Shown here one piece after another: positions 37,926 to 47,533 of a DNA stretch of 64,000 nucleotides. The notes under the pieces are model-generated. The model was not told the DNA's origin, did not search any database, and worked only from the letters and a program-made list of their open reading frames with translations. This DNA is from Aquaspirillum sp. LM1 (lineage in GTDB: Bacteria; Pseudomonadota; Gammaproteobacteria; Burkholderiales; Aquaspirillaceae), in contig NZ_CP019509.1 of the NCBI RefSeq assembly GCF_002002905.1, positions 2,142,501-2,206,500 of the forward strand. The letters are read 5' to 3'. Both the position numbers and the translations under genes were made by a program. Positions within the stretch are counted from its first letter, which is position 1. Each line of letters begins with the position of its first letter.

Positions 37926-39173
37926 TTACTCGCCATATACCGGGAAACGGGCGCACAGGGCTTTCACCTGTTCTGCCACATTGGCCAGATTGGCGTCGTC
38001 TGCCGGCTGGTCCAGCACGTCGGCAATCAGGTTGGCCAGCTGACGGGCTTCGGTTTCGCCAAAGCCACGGGTGGTCATCGCCGGGGCACCGATGCGGATG
38101 CCGGAGGTAACAAACGGTTTTTCCGGGTCGTTCGGAATGGCGTTCTTGTTCACGGTGATGTGGGCGCGGCCCAGGGCGGCTTCGGCGTCCTTGCCGGTGA
38201 TCTGCTTGGCGCGCAGGTCGAGCAGGAACACATGGCTTTCGGTGCGGCCAGACACAATGCGCAGGCCACGCTTGGTCAGCTCTTCGGCCATGGCGCTGGC
38301 GTTCACCTTCACTTGCTTGGCGTAGGTCTTGAACTCGTCCGACGCGGCTTCCTTGAAGGCCACGGCCTTGGCGGCAATCACATGCATCAGCGGGCCGCCC
38401 TGCAGGCAGGGGAAGATGGCCGAGTTCAGGATTTTTTCGTGTTCGGCGCGGGCCAGAATCACGCCGCCGCGCGGGCCGCGCAGGGTCTTGTGGGTGGTGG
38501 TGGTCACGAAGTCGGCAAACGGCACCGGGTTCGGGTATTCACCACCGGCCACCAGGCCAGCGTAGTGGGCCATGTCGACAAACAGATAGGCACCCACTTC
38601 GTCGGCGATGGCGCGGAAGCGCGCCCAGTCGATTTCCAGCGCATAGGCAGACGCGCCGGCGACAATCATCTTCGGCTTGTGTTCGCGGGCCAGACGGGCC
38701 ACTTCGTCGTAATCGATGGCTTCGGCTTCGTTCAGGCCGTAGGCCACCACGTTGTACAACTTGCCGGAGATATTGACCGACGCGCCGTGGGTCAGGTGGC
38801 CGCCATGCGCCAGGCTCATGCCCAGGATGGTATCGCCCGGCTTGAGCACCGACACGTACACGGCCTGGTTGGCCTGCGAGCCGGAATGCGGCTGCACATT
38901 GGCGTATTCGGCACCAAACAGGGCTTTCAGGCGGTCGATGGCCAGTTGCTCCACCTGGTCAACGTATTCGCAACCCCCGTAGTAACGCTTGCCGGGGTAA
39001 CCTTCGGCATACTTGTTGGTCAGCACCGAGCCCTGGGCTTCCATGACGGCGTAGCTGACGTAGTTTTCCGAAGCGATCAGTTCGACATGGTCTTCCTGGC
39101 GACGGAACTCGTCGTCCATCATCGCGGCGAGTTCGGGGTCGTAGGCATGAATGGTCTGGTCGGCAGCAAACAT
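37926..39173 (-). CDS. glyA: Serine hydroxymethyltransferase
   Basis: 415 residues, full length. [52 protein letters not shown] region, [15 protein letters not shown] with the PLP lysine ([10 protein letters not shown]), and [19 protein letters not shown] enzyme interconverting serine and glycine with tetrahydrofolate. Transcribed alone towards the terminator at 37820. Confidence 0.97.
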   Translation of the reverse strand: MFAADQTIHAYDPELAAMMDDEFRRQEDHVELIASENYVSYAVMEAQGSVLTNKYAEGYPGKRYYGGCEYVDQVEQLAIDRLKALFGAEYANVQPHSGSQANQAVYVSVLKPGDTILGMSLAHGGHLTHGASVNISGKLYNVVAYGLNEAEAIDYDEVARLAREHKPKMIVAGASAYALEIDWARFRAIADEVGAYLFVDMAHYAGLVAGGEYPNPVPFADFVTTTTHKTLRGPRGGVILARAEHEKILNSAIFPCLQGGPLMHVIAAKAVAFKEAASDEFKTYAKQVKVNASAMAEELTKRGLRIVSGRTESHVFLLDLRAKQITGKDAEAALGRAHITVNKNAIPNDPEKPFVTSGIRIGAPAMTTRGFGETEARQLANLIADVLDQPADDANLANVAEQVKALCARFPVYGE

Positions 39174-39349
39174 GGGGTGGATTCCAATCGGTGGGGAAGT
39201 AAAGATTGCTGGAATTTTACACGATTCCGGGCAGTTTTCGCCATGAAATGGCGGCGCGCCGGCTATGAAGCGCTTTCATCACCGCCCGGCTGGCGCTGGC
39301 GCAAGAGCCGGGGTGCCGGCCTGGCCGGTGCCCCGTCGGTGGGCTGGAT

Positions 39350-40450
39350 TCAATGCAGGCCAGGCGAGCTGGCCGCCGGGTCGTTGACGGTCACAAAAAA
39401 CGGAATGCCGTGTTCGCGGTCAGCTTGTACCTGTTTGATCAGGCGGATGTCTTCCACCTGGCATTCCTTGAGCAGGCCGATGAATTCTTCGGCCACCCGC
39501 TCGACCGAATCCAGCGGGGCCAGCGTCCAGGCGTGCGCGGCCCAGTTTTTGTCGTCGCCGGGGGTGCTGATGGTAAAGCGCAGTTCGCCGTTGTCGTGGG
39601 CGGCGGCAATGGCGGTCATCGGCATTGAGTGTTCGCGCAGCTTGCGGATGATATTGCTGGCAAACACCTGCAGATTGACTTCCTGGCGGGCGGCCTGGCC
39701 CTGGCGGTGCGCTTCGTGCAGCCAGTTGGGCACGCGCGGAATCGGAAACAGCGTGACCCCAGGGGTGTTGAGCTGCTCGGTCAGCAGCTTCATCAGCGGC
39801 ATGCCCCACGCGCCCACGCTGCCGCCCAGTTTGACGGGCAATTCACCATTGGCCTCGCGCATGGCCACGCCCACCAGATAGCGGACAAACACGCCGTCGT
39901 CCTTGACTGGCACCGGGTCGCCGGGCAGTTCCACCGGCAGGCCACGGGCGGCGTCGGCCAGGTTGCGGGTGTAGCGGTACAACTGGCTGAATGACAGGTT
40001 GGCCAGGGTGTCCGGGTGAACCAGCTTGCCGGACACCACGCATTCGGCGTCGGGTGCAATCACGCCGTGCTCACGCAGCAGGGTATTGAGCGCATCCACA
40101 TTGTTCAGCCGGTCGGGCAGGCGCGCCTGGCCCTTGCAGCCGGCCACCAGCACCACCGGCAGGGCAAAGATCACGGCGTGGCGGTCGTTGCCGGCCTGGG
40201 TGATCACGTCCTGCGCGGCGTACCACAGGGCTTTATACACCTCCTGCGACGGGGCGTTGTGCAGGGCCAGCTTGAGCGTGTCGTCCTCGCCTTCGGCCAG
40301 TTGGGCGGCCATGGCGTCTTTCAGCGCTTCGGCGCGGGTCAGCGCCCGGCCAGCTTCGCGCTCGGTGAGCAGCGCCATGGCCAGACGAATCAGCAGGTTA
40401 TCCGGGTCTACGCGGGGGTACAGGCGGGGGTCAGGCAGCAGCATCGACAT
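39350..40450 (-). CDS. Conserved-looking hypothetical protein, 366 residues
   Basis: Start chosen at 40450 (complement), MSMLLPDPRLYPRVDPDNLL, with GGAA upstream; starts at 40444, 40486 and 40609 are possible. Soluble, alpha/beta, no signal peptide. Codon use and length indicate a real gene. Notable stretches: AVIFALPVVLVAGCKGQARLP, FPIPRVPNWLHEAHRQGQAA, RFTISTPGDDKNWAAHAW. I do not recognise a family or a catalytic motif. Upstream of glyA in the same direction, separated by 176 bp. Confidence 0.8.
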   Translation of the reverse strand: MSMLLPDPRLYPRVDPDNLLIRLAMALLTEREAGRALTRAEALKDAMAAQLAEGEDDTLKLALHNAPSQEVYKALWYAAQDVITQAGNDRHAVIFALPVVLVAGCKGQARLPDRLNNVDALNTLLREHGVIAPDAECVVSGKLVHPDTLANLSFSQLYRYTRNLADAARGLPVELPGDPVPVKDDGVFVRYLVGVAMREANGELPVKLGGSVGAWGMPLMKLLTEQLNTPGVTLFPIPRVPNWLHEAHRQGQAARQEVNLQVFASNIIRKLREHSMPMTAIAAAHDNGELRFTISTPGDDKNWAAHAWTLAPLDSVERVAEEFIGLLKECQVEDIRLIKQVQADREHGIPFFVTVNDPAASSPGLH

Positions 40451-40646
40451 GGTGAATTCCGCAGTGGGCAACAAAATCGGCGTCATTGTCGCACAGAAGC
40501 CGCTCGCGTGCGTTCGCTCGCGCCGTTTACTGCCGGCAGGGTGCTGGCGTGATCCGGCTGGCGGCGGAATGTTCGCTACCGAACATGCAAACTTGTTCCA
40601 CAGCGACAATTTTTTACATAAATGATGCCTAGCAACATACCCGGCG

Positions 40647-40675
40647 TTGACAGCCGGCAGGGGGAACCGGATAAT
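40647..40675 (+). promoter_or_regulatory. Consensus sigma-70 promoter of candidate small RNA
   Basis: TTGACA (40647-40652), exactly 17 bp, GATAAT (40670-40675). Near-perfect consensus. No protein-coding gene starts downstream before a strong terminator at 40742. Confidence 0.82.
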
Positions 40676-40681
40676 CCGGTC

Positions 40682-40775
40682 TTGTTGAGATGCAGCAATT
40701 GCTTCTTGATAGTTTCTCCTCTATTTCTCCTTTGTAGATTGAAGCGCGGGTCGCAAGCCCCGCGCTTTTTTTTGT
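40682..40775 (+). ncRNA. Candidate trans-acting small RNA (~94 nt)
   Basis: Starts about 7 nt after a consensus promoter and ends in a rho-independent terminator. Between them is a C/U-rich unpaired-looking tract (40713-40733) with two direct TTTCTCCT repeats (40713-40720, 40724-40731), complementary to Shine-Dalgarno sequences (AGGAG), as in several Hfq-dependent sRNAs that repress translation. No ORF with a ribosome site. Identity unknown. Confidence 0.7.
40742..40773 (+). terminator. Rho-independent terminator of the candidate small RNA
   Basis: AAGCGCGGG (40742-40750), loop TCGCAAGC, CCCGCGCTT (40759-40767), followed by a run of T to 40774. Confidence 0.9.
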
Positions 40776-41899
40776 CTTTTTTTTACCTATCCTTGTTTTT
40801 ATTCGGTTTTTTCATTCCATTTGCCTGTGGCTGGGCTCTGGCGGATAGCGCCATGCACCCGCATGGGCAGGCATTGGCCTGGGTGGCTGACGCGTGGAAT
40901 GGGCCATGGGGTAAACCACGCTGATTTTGCTGCATTGCAACATAATACATGTTCATCTACGCTGATTTTGGTTTGTTTTTGTACATTTTTCCAACAAAAA
41001 CGAAGCATGGCCCGCGTTTGACCTAGCGCAAACATTGTGCATTTTATGCCCTGACAGGGCAGAAACAGCCAACTCCCCCCCTTTTTTTTGCCGCAGATCG
41101 CCGTAGAATGCTCCACGCGTCAATACACCGGTTGCGCCTTCTGGCCGCCGTGTCAGGGCGGCGGGCTTTTGCCAGTACCGGCAAAACCTGCCTGCCGCCT
41201 GTCGCTGCAGTGCAGCGATGCAGTGGCCCATCCTTGCCGGATGGGCCACGTATATTGCGCGCCCCGCCCGTGTCTGTTGGGTGGGGAGGGGCAGGAATCA
41301 GGCAGATGACGGAAGGGGTGTGGGGGCATCCCTTCCGTCATGATTCCCCGGTTGGCTGCCCGCATGATCCAGACGTAAGGCTCACACACACCCACCTGGC
41401 CGGCCCGGCGCAGCAAAAACGCACCAAACGGTGCACTGTGCGGCGCGTCATTGGCCCAGAACGGCGGTTTTCTGTTGTGAGCGCGGTAAAAACCGCCTAG
41501 CCCGATACCCACACCCCACCCTGTTTGCCTGTGCTGCCGCCCGCCATCCGTCTGATGTCGCGCCACGGCCTGCGCGGGGGTGTCCTCCCGTGGCACCGGC
41601 ATGGTTTGCCCCCTCTCCCGACCCCGGCATTCCTGCCCTGGCCCCGATGTTGCATGTCTGTTGCCAGCATCTGTTGCCTGGCCGTCTGCGCCGCCGCAAT
41701 AGACGTGCGCCACACCGGATGGGAGACGGTCATGAGCATTGTAGTCAACCGGCCTCCACATGGGCCGGAAACATGTGTTGTCTTGCCCGCACGGGCTGGC
41801 GCGGCGGGCCTGTCTGCAGGCCAGCCACTCGGGGTGTATTTGCGTAGCCACTGCGCCAAGACAGCCGGCACGCAGCATTTTTCAAGAGGTAGTCAGGGG
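40776..41899. other. 1.1-kb region without a supported gene, with three strong hairpins
   Basis: Lower-GC T-rich left part (40776-41060), then hairpins: GTGGCCCATCC/GGATGGGCCAC (41223-41233, 41239-41249), ATGACGGAAGGG/CCCTTCCGTCAT (41306-41317, 41330-41341) and GGCGGTTTT/AAAACCGCC (41463-41471, 41489-41497). Open frames on both strands have poor initiation sites and atypical composition. TGCTGCATTGCA at 40928-40939 recurs at 47306-47317 before phaB. Confidence 0.5.
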
Positions 41900-43477
41900 A
41901 TGAAACTCAACCAGCCGGTAAGTGGACGGGAACGTCCATTTACCCAGGGCACGATTGTGACCAAAACCGATCTGAAAGGCATCATCACCTACGCCAACGA
42001 TGCCTTTGTCGAGATTTCCGGTTTTGACCGCAATGAACTGATCGGCACCAATCACAATATTGTTCGTCATCCGGACATGCCGCCCACCCTGTTTGACGAC
42101 ATGTGGAAAACCCTCAAGCGCGACAAGCCGTGGCAGGGCCTGGTCAAGAACCGCTGCAAAAACGGCGACCACTACTGGGTGTCGGCATTTGTGGTGCCCA
42201 TTCGCCAGCGTGGGCAAACCGTGGGCTATATGTCGGTTCGCGCCCCCGCCGAGCGTAGCGCCATCGCCCAGGCCGAAGCGCTGCACCGCCAGCTGGGCCG
42301 GGATGGCCGGCTGAAAAAACCGCGTCGCGCCCGGCTGACCTCTTCAGTCAAGATCATTGCCGCCCTGCTGCTGGTCAACAGCATGGTGCTGACCATGGCG
42401 CTGGTGGACAGCCCGTGGGCCAGATGGGGCGGGGTGGGGCTGATGCTGCTGGCCTCGTTGCAGGCCTGGCTGGCCTATGGCCGCGCCCGCCGCCGCTATG
42501 CGCTAATCAACCACACCTTTGCCCGCATTGCCGAAGGCGTGCTGACCAACCCGCTCTCGACCGAACGCGAAGACGAAATCGGCCAGATTGAATCCGGCCT
42601 GGCCGCCATGCAGGTGCATATCAAGGTGATTATCGACGACCTGCTGCACAGCGCCAGGCTGGTGGAAAGCCGGGGCGAGCAGCTTAACCGCAGCATGCAG
42701 GAAATGATGCAGCGCTTTGACAACCAGGCCGACAGCGCCTGCGCCATCTCGGCGGCCATCGAGCAAATGAGCGCGTCGATCACCCAGGTGGCCGACAATG
42801 CCCAGGTGGCCGCCGACCACACCGACAGCGCCAGAGGGCTGGCGCAAACCGGTGAAGCGCGCATGGGGGCCACCCGCGAAGACACCCGGCAAGCCGCCAG
42901 CATGATGCGCAGCGCCCAGGGCACCATCACCAGCCTGCACCAGGCGGTGGGCAATATTGCCAGCGTGACCGAAACCATTCGCGGCATTGCCGACCAGACC
43001 AACCTGCTGGCACTGAACGCGGCCATTGAAGCTGCCCGCGCTGGCGAGGCCGGACGCGGCTTTGCCGTGGTGGCCGACGAAGTGCGCAAACTGGCCGAGC
43101 GCACCAGCCTGAGCACCGGCGAAATCCACAGCCTGGTCAGCGAAATCACCGGCGTCACCGAGTCAGTGGTGGCCGCCATGGAACAGGTGGGTGCCCATAC
43201 CGCCGCTGGCGAACAGCAACTGGCCAGCACCATGGATACCCTGCAGCACATTGTCGAGGCCAGCGAACAGGTGAACGACATGGTGCGCGGCATTGCCGAA
43301 ACCAACCACCAGCAGTCAATCACCTCGCACGATCTGGTCAACCGCACGGTCAACGTCAGCGAACAGCTGGAAGCCTCGGCCCACGCCGTGCAGCTGGCCC
43401 GTGGCATGATCGACGACCTGCTCAAGCAGGCCGAACAAATGACCCGGCTGGCCCGCCATTTTGAGGCGGGTGGGTAA
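41900..43477 (+). CDS. Aer-like PAS-domain methyl-accepting chemotaxis protein
   Basis: 525 residues from the ATG at 41900 (GAGG at 41886-41889); a longer open frame upstream lacks homology. N-terminal PAS domain (about 15-115) with [31 protein letters not shown] and [10 protein letters not shown], the pattern of aerotaxis receptors that bind FAD. Two closely spaced hydrophobic helices (about 150-190), HAMP-like linker, and signalling core [20 protein letters not shown]. Likely senses redox or oxygen from the cytoplasmic side. Convergent with the STAND gene. Confidence 0.92.
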   Translation: MKLNQPVSGRERPFTQGTIVTKTDLKGIITYANDAFVEISGFDRNELIGTNHNIVRHPDMPPTLFDDMWKTLKRDKPWQGLVKNRCKNGDHYWVSAFVVPIRQRGQTVGYMSVRAPAERSAIAQAEALHRQLGRDGRLKKPRRARLTSSVKIIAALLLVNSMVLTMALVDSPWARWGGVGLMLLASLQAWLAYGRARRRYALINHTFARIAEGVLTNPLSTEREDEIGQIESGLAAMQVHIKVIIDDLLHSARLVESRGEQLNRSMQEMMQRFDNQADSACAISAAIEQMSASITQVADNAQVAADHTDSARGLAQTGEARMGATREDTRQAASMMRSAQGTITSLHQAVGNIASVTETIRGIADQTNLLALNAAIEAARAGEAGRGFAVVADEVRKLAERTSLSTGEIHSLVSEITGVTESVVAAMEQVGAHTAAGEQQLASTMDTLQHIVEASEQVNDMVRGIAETNHQQSITSHDLVNRTVNVSEQLEASAHAVQLARGMIDDLLKQAEQMTRLARHFEAGG

Positions 43478-43560
43478 GCCGGGCACTGGCGCGCGCCATC
43501 CCGCTGGCCGGCGCAATGCCGCTGAAGCCCCCGCATCAGCAAAAGCGAGCCTCCCGAAGC

Positions 43561-46500
43561 TTACCGTGCCGGTGCAGCGGCCCAGGCATCGCAGCACTGG
43601 AGCAAGGCTTGTTCGCCCTGGTGCAATAGCGGGTCCGCATGGGCAGGCGCTCCCAGCGGCAACAAGGTGGCCCAATTGGTGCTGGCCAATAGCCTGGCAA
43701 CTTTGTCTGGCATGTGCAACGCCGCCAGACGCTTTGCCAGCTGACCATCTGCCAGCAAGCGCACCACTTGGCATGCCGCCTGCGCCAGCAGAACTTGCGC
43801 CTCGACCGTCACCCCACGCAAACGCCAGACATTGGCCAGGCACAGCAGACCGCGCTGCAAACTGATGTGACTGGCTGCCATTTTGGGCAACTGCGCCACC
43901 AACACCGTAGCCACATCTGCCAGCAAGGCGGTGCGGTCACTGGCCACAGCTAAAGCGCCGACGGGCAAGCCAGCCAAGCGAAACACCGCATCCGGATCGT
44001 TGGCATGGCGCACGCACCATGCCACACCAGCCTCCACCGTGCTGGCAGGCAGCGGGCGAATTTTGACAATATATTTCAGTGCATATACTGCATCCGGCTG
44101 TTGCCAATGACATTCCAACCAGGTGCAAGCATAAGGGTGAAGCCATGGTGGCAAGTGCCTGCTATGGTCGCCATAGGCACGTAGCAGAAAACCCGCACCA
44201 TCACTCAGCGCATTGCCAGGACGAGCAAACCAATGCTGGGCAACAGCCTCCACGGGCTCCCGCTCGCCGCTGGCGTCCAGCCAGGCTTTCAGCACAAACC
44301 GCGCTTCTGCCGCGTCAGGGTGCTGGGCCAGCCAGGCCAGCACGGCGGCGCGCACGGGCTCCCGCTCGCCGCCGGCGTCCAGCCAGGCTGTCAGCACAAA
44401 CTGCGCTTCTGCCGCGTCAGGGTGCTGGGCCAGCCAGGCCAGCACGGCGGCGCGCACGGGCTCCCGCTCGCCGCCGGCGTCCAGCCAGGCTGTCAGCACA
44501 AAGCAGGCTTCTGCCGCGTCAGAGTGCTGGGCCAGCCAGGCCAGCACGGCGGCGCGCACGGGCTCCCGCTCGCCGCCGGCGTCCAGCCAGGCTTTCAGCA
44601 CAAAGCAGGCTTCTGCCGCGTCAGAGTGCTGGGCTAGCCAGGCCAGCACGGCGGCGCGCACGGGCTCCCGCTCGCCGCCGGCGTCCAGCCAGGCTGTCAG
44701 CACAAAGCAGGCTTCTGCCGCGTCAGGGTGCTGGGCCAGCCAGGCCAGCACGGCGGCGCGCACGGGCTCCCGCTCGCCGCTGGCGTCCAGCCAGGCTGTC
44801 AGCACAAACCGCGCTTCTGCCGCGTCAGGGTGCTGGGCCAGCCAGGCCAGCACGGCGGCGCGCACGGGCTCCCGCTCGCCGCCGGCGTCCAGCCAGGCTT
44901 TCAGCACAAAACTGGCCACCGGTTTGTGGCCGTGGCGGCGCAGCCAGTGCAGGCAGAGGGGAGCAATGGTGGGGTGGGGTTGGTGTTTTAGCCAGACGTT
45001 GAGCAGGAATTGTGCTTGTTCTTGTTCGTGGTGTTGCGCCAGCCAGCTTTCGGCGGCGCTGGCGTAGCGTGCGGGGTCGCAGCGTAGCGCCTGTACCAGG
45101 GCGTGGTTGCCCAGCAGGGCTGGCGCAGGCGCGCCGTGGCCGGTGAGCGTGGCGCTAAGCGCATCCAGCCAGCCGATCAACATGGCATGGTCGGCTGGCG
45201 TTTGGGCGGGGTGGGTTTGCCAGGCTTTGGCGGCATTGGCCACGGCCAGGTGCACGGCGGGGGTGCTGGCGGCGTGGTGAGGGTTGGCGTGGCGGGCGGC
45301 CAGCCAGCGTAGCGCGGCCAGGGGAGAGAGCAGACCAGCGTTCAGGATGGCGTCGTGAGCGGCGCACCATATATCGGCATGCTGGGCAGGCGGCGTCAGC
45401 AGGGTGGGCCAGTCCAGGGCTTGCACGCTGGCTTCGGTGGCCACCCGCTGCCAGCTGCGCAGCTGGGTGCGCAATTGCCCGCGTGCGGCGGCGGCGTGCA
45501 GCCAGCGCTGCACCTGGCCATTGGCGATGCGCGGTGTTGTGGTGTGCAGCCAGTTCAGCAGCGCACCATCGGCCAGCACATCGTGCAGCGTGCTCCAGCG
45601 CTCATCGGGCGGTGCGTGTGGGGTTTCCAGCAACCAGCCATCGTGGAGCAATTGGTGGCGGTAGCGGCTGGCCGACGGCGTGGCGGCCTCCAGTGCCTGC
45701 CGCGCGGCGTCGCTGCCGGGCAGGCTGATCAGCAGCTCCACCAGCCCGGCCATGTCTTCGGGCTGGCCGTCAGGCAGGCGGGCCAGATGTACGCTCAGCC
45801 AGCGGCGAAAATCCGGCGCGCCTCGCAGGGCACTGAGCTCGGCATGGCGTTGCTGGTCGGCCAGCAGGCACAAAAACACCGCAAACACCGGCACGCCGCC
45901 GCACACATCGGCGAAATCCAGCAAACCATCGCGCTGGCGCAAAATACCCTGCACGGTGTCGGGCTGCACGTCCGGCAGCGCCAGCTGGGCGGTTTGCCAG
46001 GGGTCCAGCCGTTCCAGCCAGCTATTGCGGCAGGCACCCAGCAGGTGAACGCGGGCGCCGTGGTCGGCGGCGGCTTGCAGCGCGTATAGCCAGTTGTCCC
46101 AGCTGTCGCAGCGCTCGATATAGTCCATCAGCAGCAGGGTGGGTTGCGCGCAGGGCTCGCGCAGCGCCTCGGCCAGTTGATCGGGCTGGGCCAAGTGGGC
46201 GTCCAGCAGCCACACCCGCCAGCCAGCCTGCTGGGCGGCCAGGCCGATTTCCCATTGCAGCCGCGATTTGCCGGCACCACCGCGCCCATGCAGCACGCTG
46301 CTGAACTGGCTATTGTCTGCGATGCGCTGCTCTAGTGCTTCCAGCTGCGCCGCCGGGCTGAGCGCGCTGGACACCGGCACATAGCGCAATGTGCTGCTGT
46401 GGTACAGATACTGATGCAACTTGGGGCGAGTGCGCGCCAGCTCGCGGCTCAGGCTGCGATAGCCGGTGGGCAAGTCGGGTGGAAACCAGCGCGTGCGCAA

Positions 46501-47034
46501 GGCGTGGCGCGGGGCAAGTTGGCTGGCAAAATCATCCCAGGTGAAAATCTCGACTGCGATGTTGTCCAGGTGCGCCAGCCCGGCGCGCTGGGCGAGCTCC
46601 TGAAACTGCTGGCGTATTTGTCCGGCCAGGGCGTCGCATTGGCCTTGATTGCTCAAGCGGGCGCTGGTGCAAAACCGATAGCGCCGGATTGGCGTCTGGC
46701 TGTTGTACCAGGGTTGGTATTGCTTTTGTTTGGGCGCGTGGTCAAGCAGATTGTCGCGCAAGTGTTTGGCCACCTCGGCCCAGCGCGGCTGCACGGCGTC
46801 CCAGCCGTCTTGGGCCACATATTTGCATTCCCACACACAGCCCTGGCTGGGGGAATACAGATCAATGGCACCATCCTTGCCGGGCGCCTGAAAGCTGCGC
46901 AAATCAGGTGTGGCGTCGGCAAAAAACTCGCTGACAAACTGGTGAAACACATCGCCAGGGGGCTGGTTGGGGAACAGGTCGGTCTGGTCAAAGCGCAACA
47001 TGGCAGCGGGCAATCCGGGTGGCAATGTTGGCAT
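43561..47034 (-). CDS. Avs/NLR-like protein: PD-(D/E)xK nuclease, STAND NTPase, 34-residue repeats
   Basis: 1157 residues from the ATG at 47034 (complement; ATG at 47001 also possible, no clear ribosome site). Residues about 25-150 form an Mrr/REase-like domain: GKDGAID (Asp58) then WECKY (Glu69, Lys71). Residues about 225-450 are a P-loop NTPase with Walker A GRGGAGKS (250-257) and Walker B LLLMDYIE (Asp304), followed by an all-helical region. From about 660 to 960 it is a helical solenoid of 34-residue units; six to seven central ones (RAAVLAWLAQHPDAAEA then FVLTAWLDAGGEREPV) are nearly identical. This effector-NTPase-repeat order is that of antiphage STAND (Avs) proteins. Stand-alone gene, no partner visible. 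Defence role is inferred. Confidence 0.82.
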   Translation of the reverse strand: MPTLPPGLPAAMLRFDQTDLFPNQPPGDVFHQFVSEFFADATPDLRSFQAPGKDGAIDLYSPSQGCVWECKYVAQDGWDAVQPRWAEVAKHLRDNLLDHAPKQKQYQPWYNSQTPIRRYRFCTSARLSNQGQCDALAGQIRQQFQELAQRAGLAHLDNIAVEIFTWDDFASQLAPRHALRTRWFPPDLPTGYRSLSRELARTRPKLHQYLYHSSTLRYVPVSSALSPAAQLEALEQRIADNSQFSSVLHGRGGAGKSRLQWEIGLAAQQAGWRVWLLDAHLAQPDQLAEALREPCAQPTLLLMDYIERCDSWDNWLYALQAAADHGARVHLLGACRNSWLERLDPWQTAQLALPDVQPDTVQGILRQRDGLLDFADVCGGVPVFAVFLCLLADQQRHAELSALRGAPDFRRWLSVHLARLPDGQPEDMAGLVELLISLPGSDAARQALEAATPSASRYRHQLLHDGWLLETPHAPPDERWSTLHDVLADGALLNWLHTTTPRIANGQVQRWLHAAAARGQLRTQLRSWQRVATEASVQALDWPTLLTPPAQHADIWCAAHDAILNAGLLSPLAALRWLAARHANPHHAASTPAVHLAVANAAKAWQTHPAQTPADHAMLIGWLDALSATLTGHGAPAPALLGNHALVQALRCDPARYASAAESWLAQHHEQEQAQFLLNVWLKHQPHPTIAPLCLHWLRRHGHKPVASFVLKAWLDAGGEREPVRAAVLAWLAQHPDAAEARFVLTAWLDASGEREPVRAAVLAWLAQHPDAAEACFVLTAWLDAGGEREPVRAAVLAWLAQHSDAAEACFVLKAWLDAGGEREPVRAAVLAWLAQHSDAAEACFVLTAWLDAGGEREPVRAAVLAWLAQHPDAAEAQFVLTAWLDAGGEREPVRAAVLAWLAQHPDAAEARFVLKAWLDASGEREPVEAVAQHWFARPGNALSDGAGFLLRAYGDHSRHLPPWLHPYACTWLECHWQQPDAVYALKYIVKIRPLPASTVEAGVAWCVRHANDPDAVFRLAGLPVGALAVASDRTALLADVATVLVAQLPKMAASHISLQRGLLCLANVWRLRGVTVEAQVLLAQAACQVVRLLADGQLAKRLAALHMPDKVARLLASTNWATLLPLGAPAHADPLLHQGEQALLQCCDAWAAAPAR
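44254..44920. repeat. 102-bp tandem coding repeats inside the STAND gene
   Basis: The landmark GGGCTCCCGCTCGCC occurs at 44254, 44356, 44458, 44560, 44662, 44764 and 44866, period exactly 102 bp (34 codons): six full units and a partial seventh. Units differ at only a few sites, almost all changing amino acids (Gly/Ser, Thr/Lys, Pro/Ser, and Arg/Gln/Cys in EAxFVL). One silent change is seen (at about 44636). Diverged 34-residue units flank the array on both sides. Confidence 0.95.
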
Positions 47035-47533
47035 TCTAGCGCGTTGGTCTGGCGGCTTGTTCTTGTTCTGGCCATTTAACCTGGCAGCGTGGGTGCATTT
47101 TGGGGATGGGCTGACCCGTACCCCGCTCTGGCCAATTTTTTCCCCTCCGCCTGTGGCGATGCAGCATCCGCCCGGTTTCTAGCGCAAGCGTGGGCAAAAC
47201 CGGATAAAACCGGCTTTCATGCGTATTTTCTTTGCACTTTATCCCGATGGCGAGTGACTCATGCGCCGGGAAGCCCCGTGGGCACAGGGTTTGCCTGGGC
47301 CATAATGCTGCATTGCACGACAAGTCGTCACACCAAAGCAAAAATTTAATGCTATAACCATAGGGCTGGCACAGCGTTCGGCTGCAAAAAGGGGCACAGA
47401 ACCCGCACCGACACATCGCGCGTCCGGCAGGCCATGCGTGGTGCCCATTAGGGCCGCACAGTGGCCCAGACAAGGCACGGGCACAGACCCCGGCCTGACA
47501 GAACATCACCGATCACAGACGGAGAGAGAACCC
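47035..47533. other. Divergent intergenic region, STAND gene / phaB
   Basis: 500 bp without a supported gene. TGCTGCATTGCA at 47306-47317 (also at 40928-40939) and TATAAC at 47353-47358 lie upstream of phaB; no good -35 accompanies the latter. TGCA-rich sites of this kind are found before polyhydroxybutyrate genes and may bind a PhaR-type regulator (inference). Confidence 0.45.

Noticed and set aside
40622-40924. 100-codon plus-strand frame
   Set aside because: It would cross the strong terminator at 40742-40773, and the DNA upstream is better explained by a small RNA.
41019-41032. TTGACCTAGCGCAA as an FNR/Anr box
   Set aside because: Only a partial match to TTGAT-N4-ATCAA and no gene start nearby.
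41153-41878. 241-codon minus-strand frame in the region before the Aer-like gene
   Set aside because: No ribosome site, cysteine/arginine-rich random composition, and it crosses strong hairpins.
44079-45002. Arg/Ala/Pro-rich plus-strand frame over the repeat region
   Set aside because: Antisense shadow of the 102-bp coding repeats; composition unlike the genes around it.
47036-47509. 157-codon cysteine-rich minus-strand frame between the STAND gene and phaB
   Set aside because: No recognisable domain or ribosome site; the region is better explained as a divergent promoter region.
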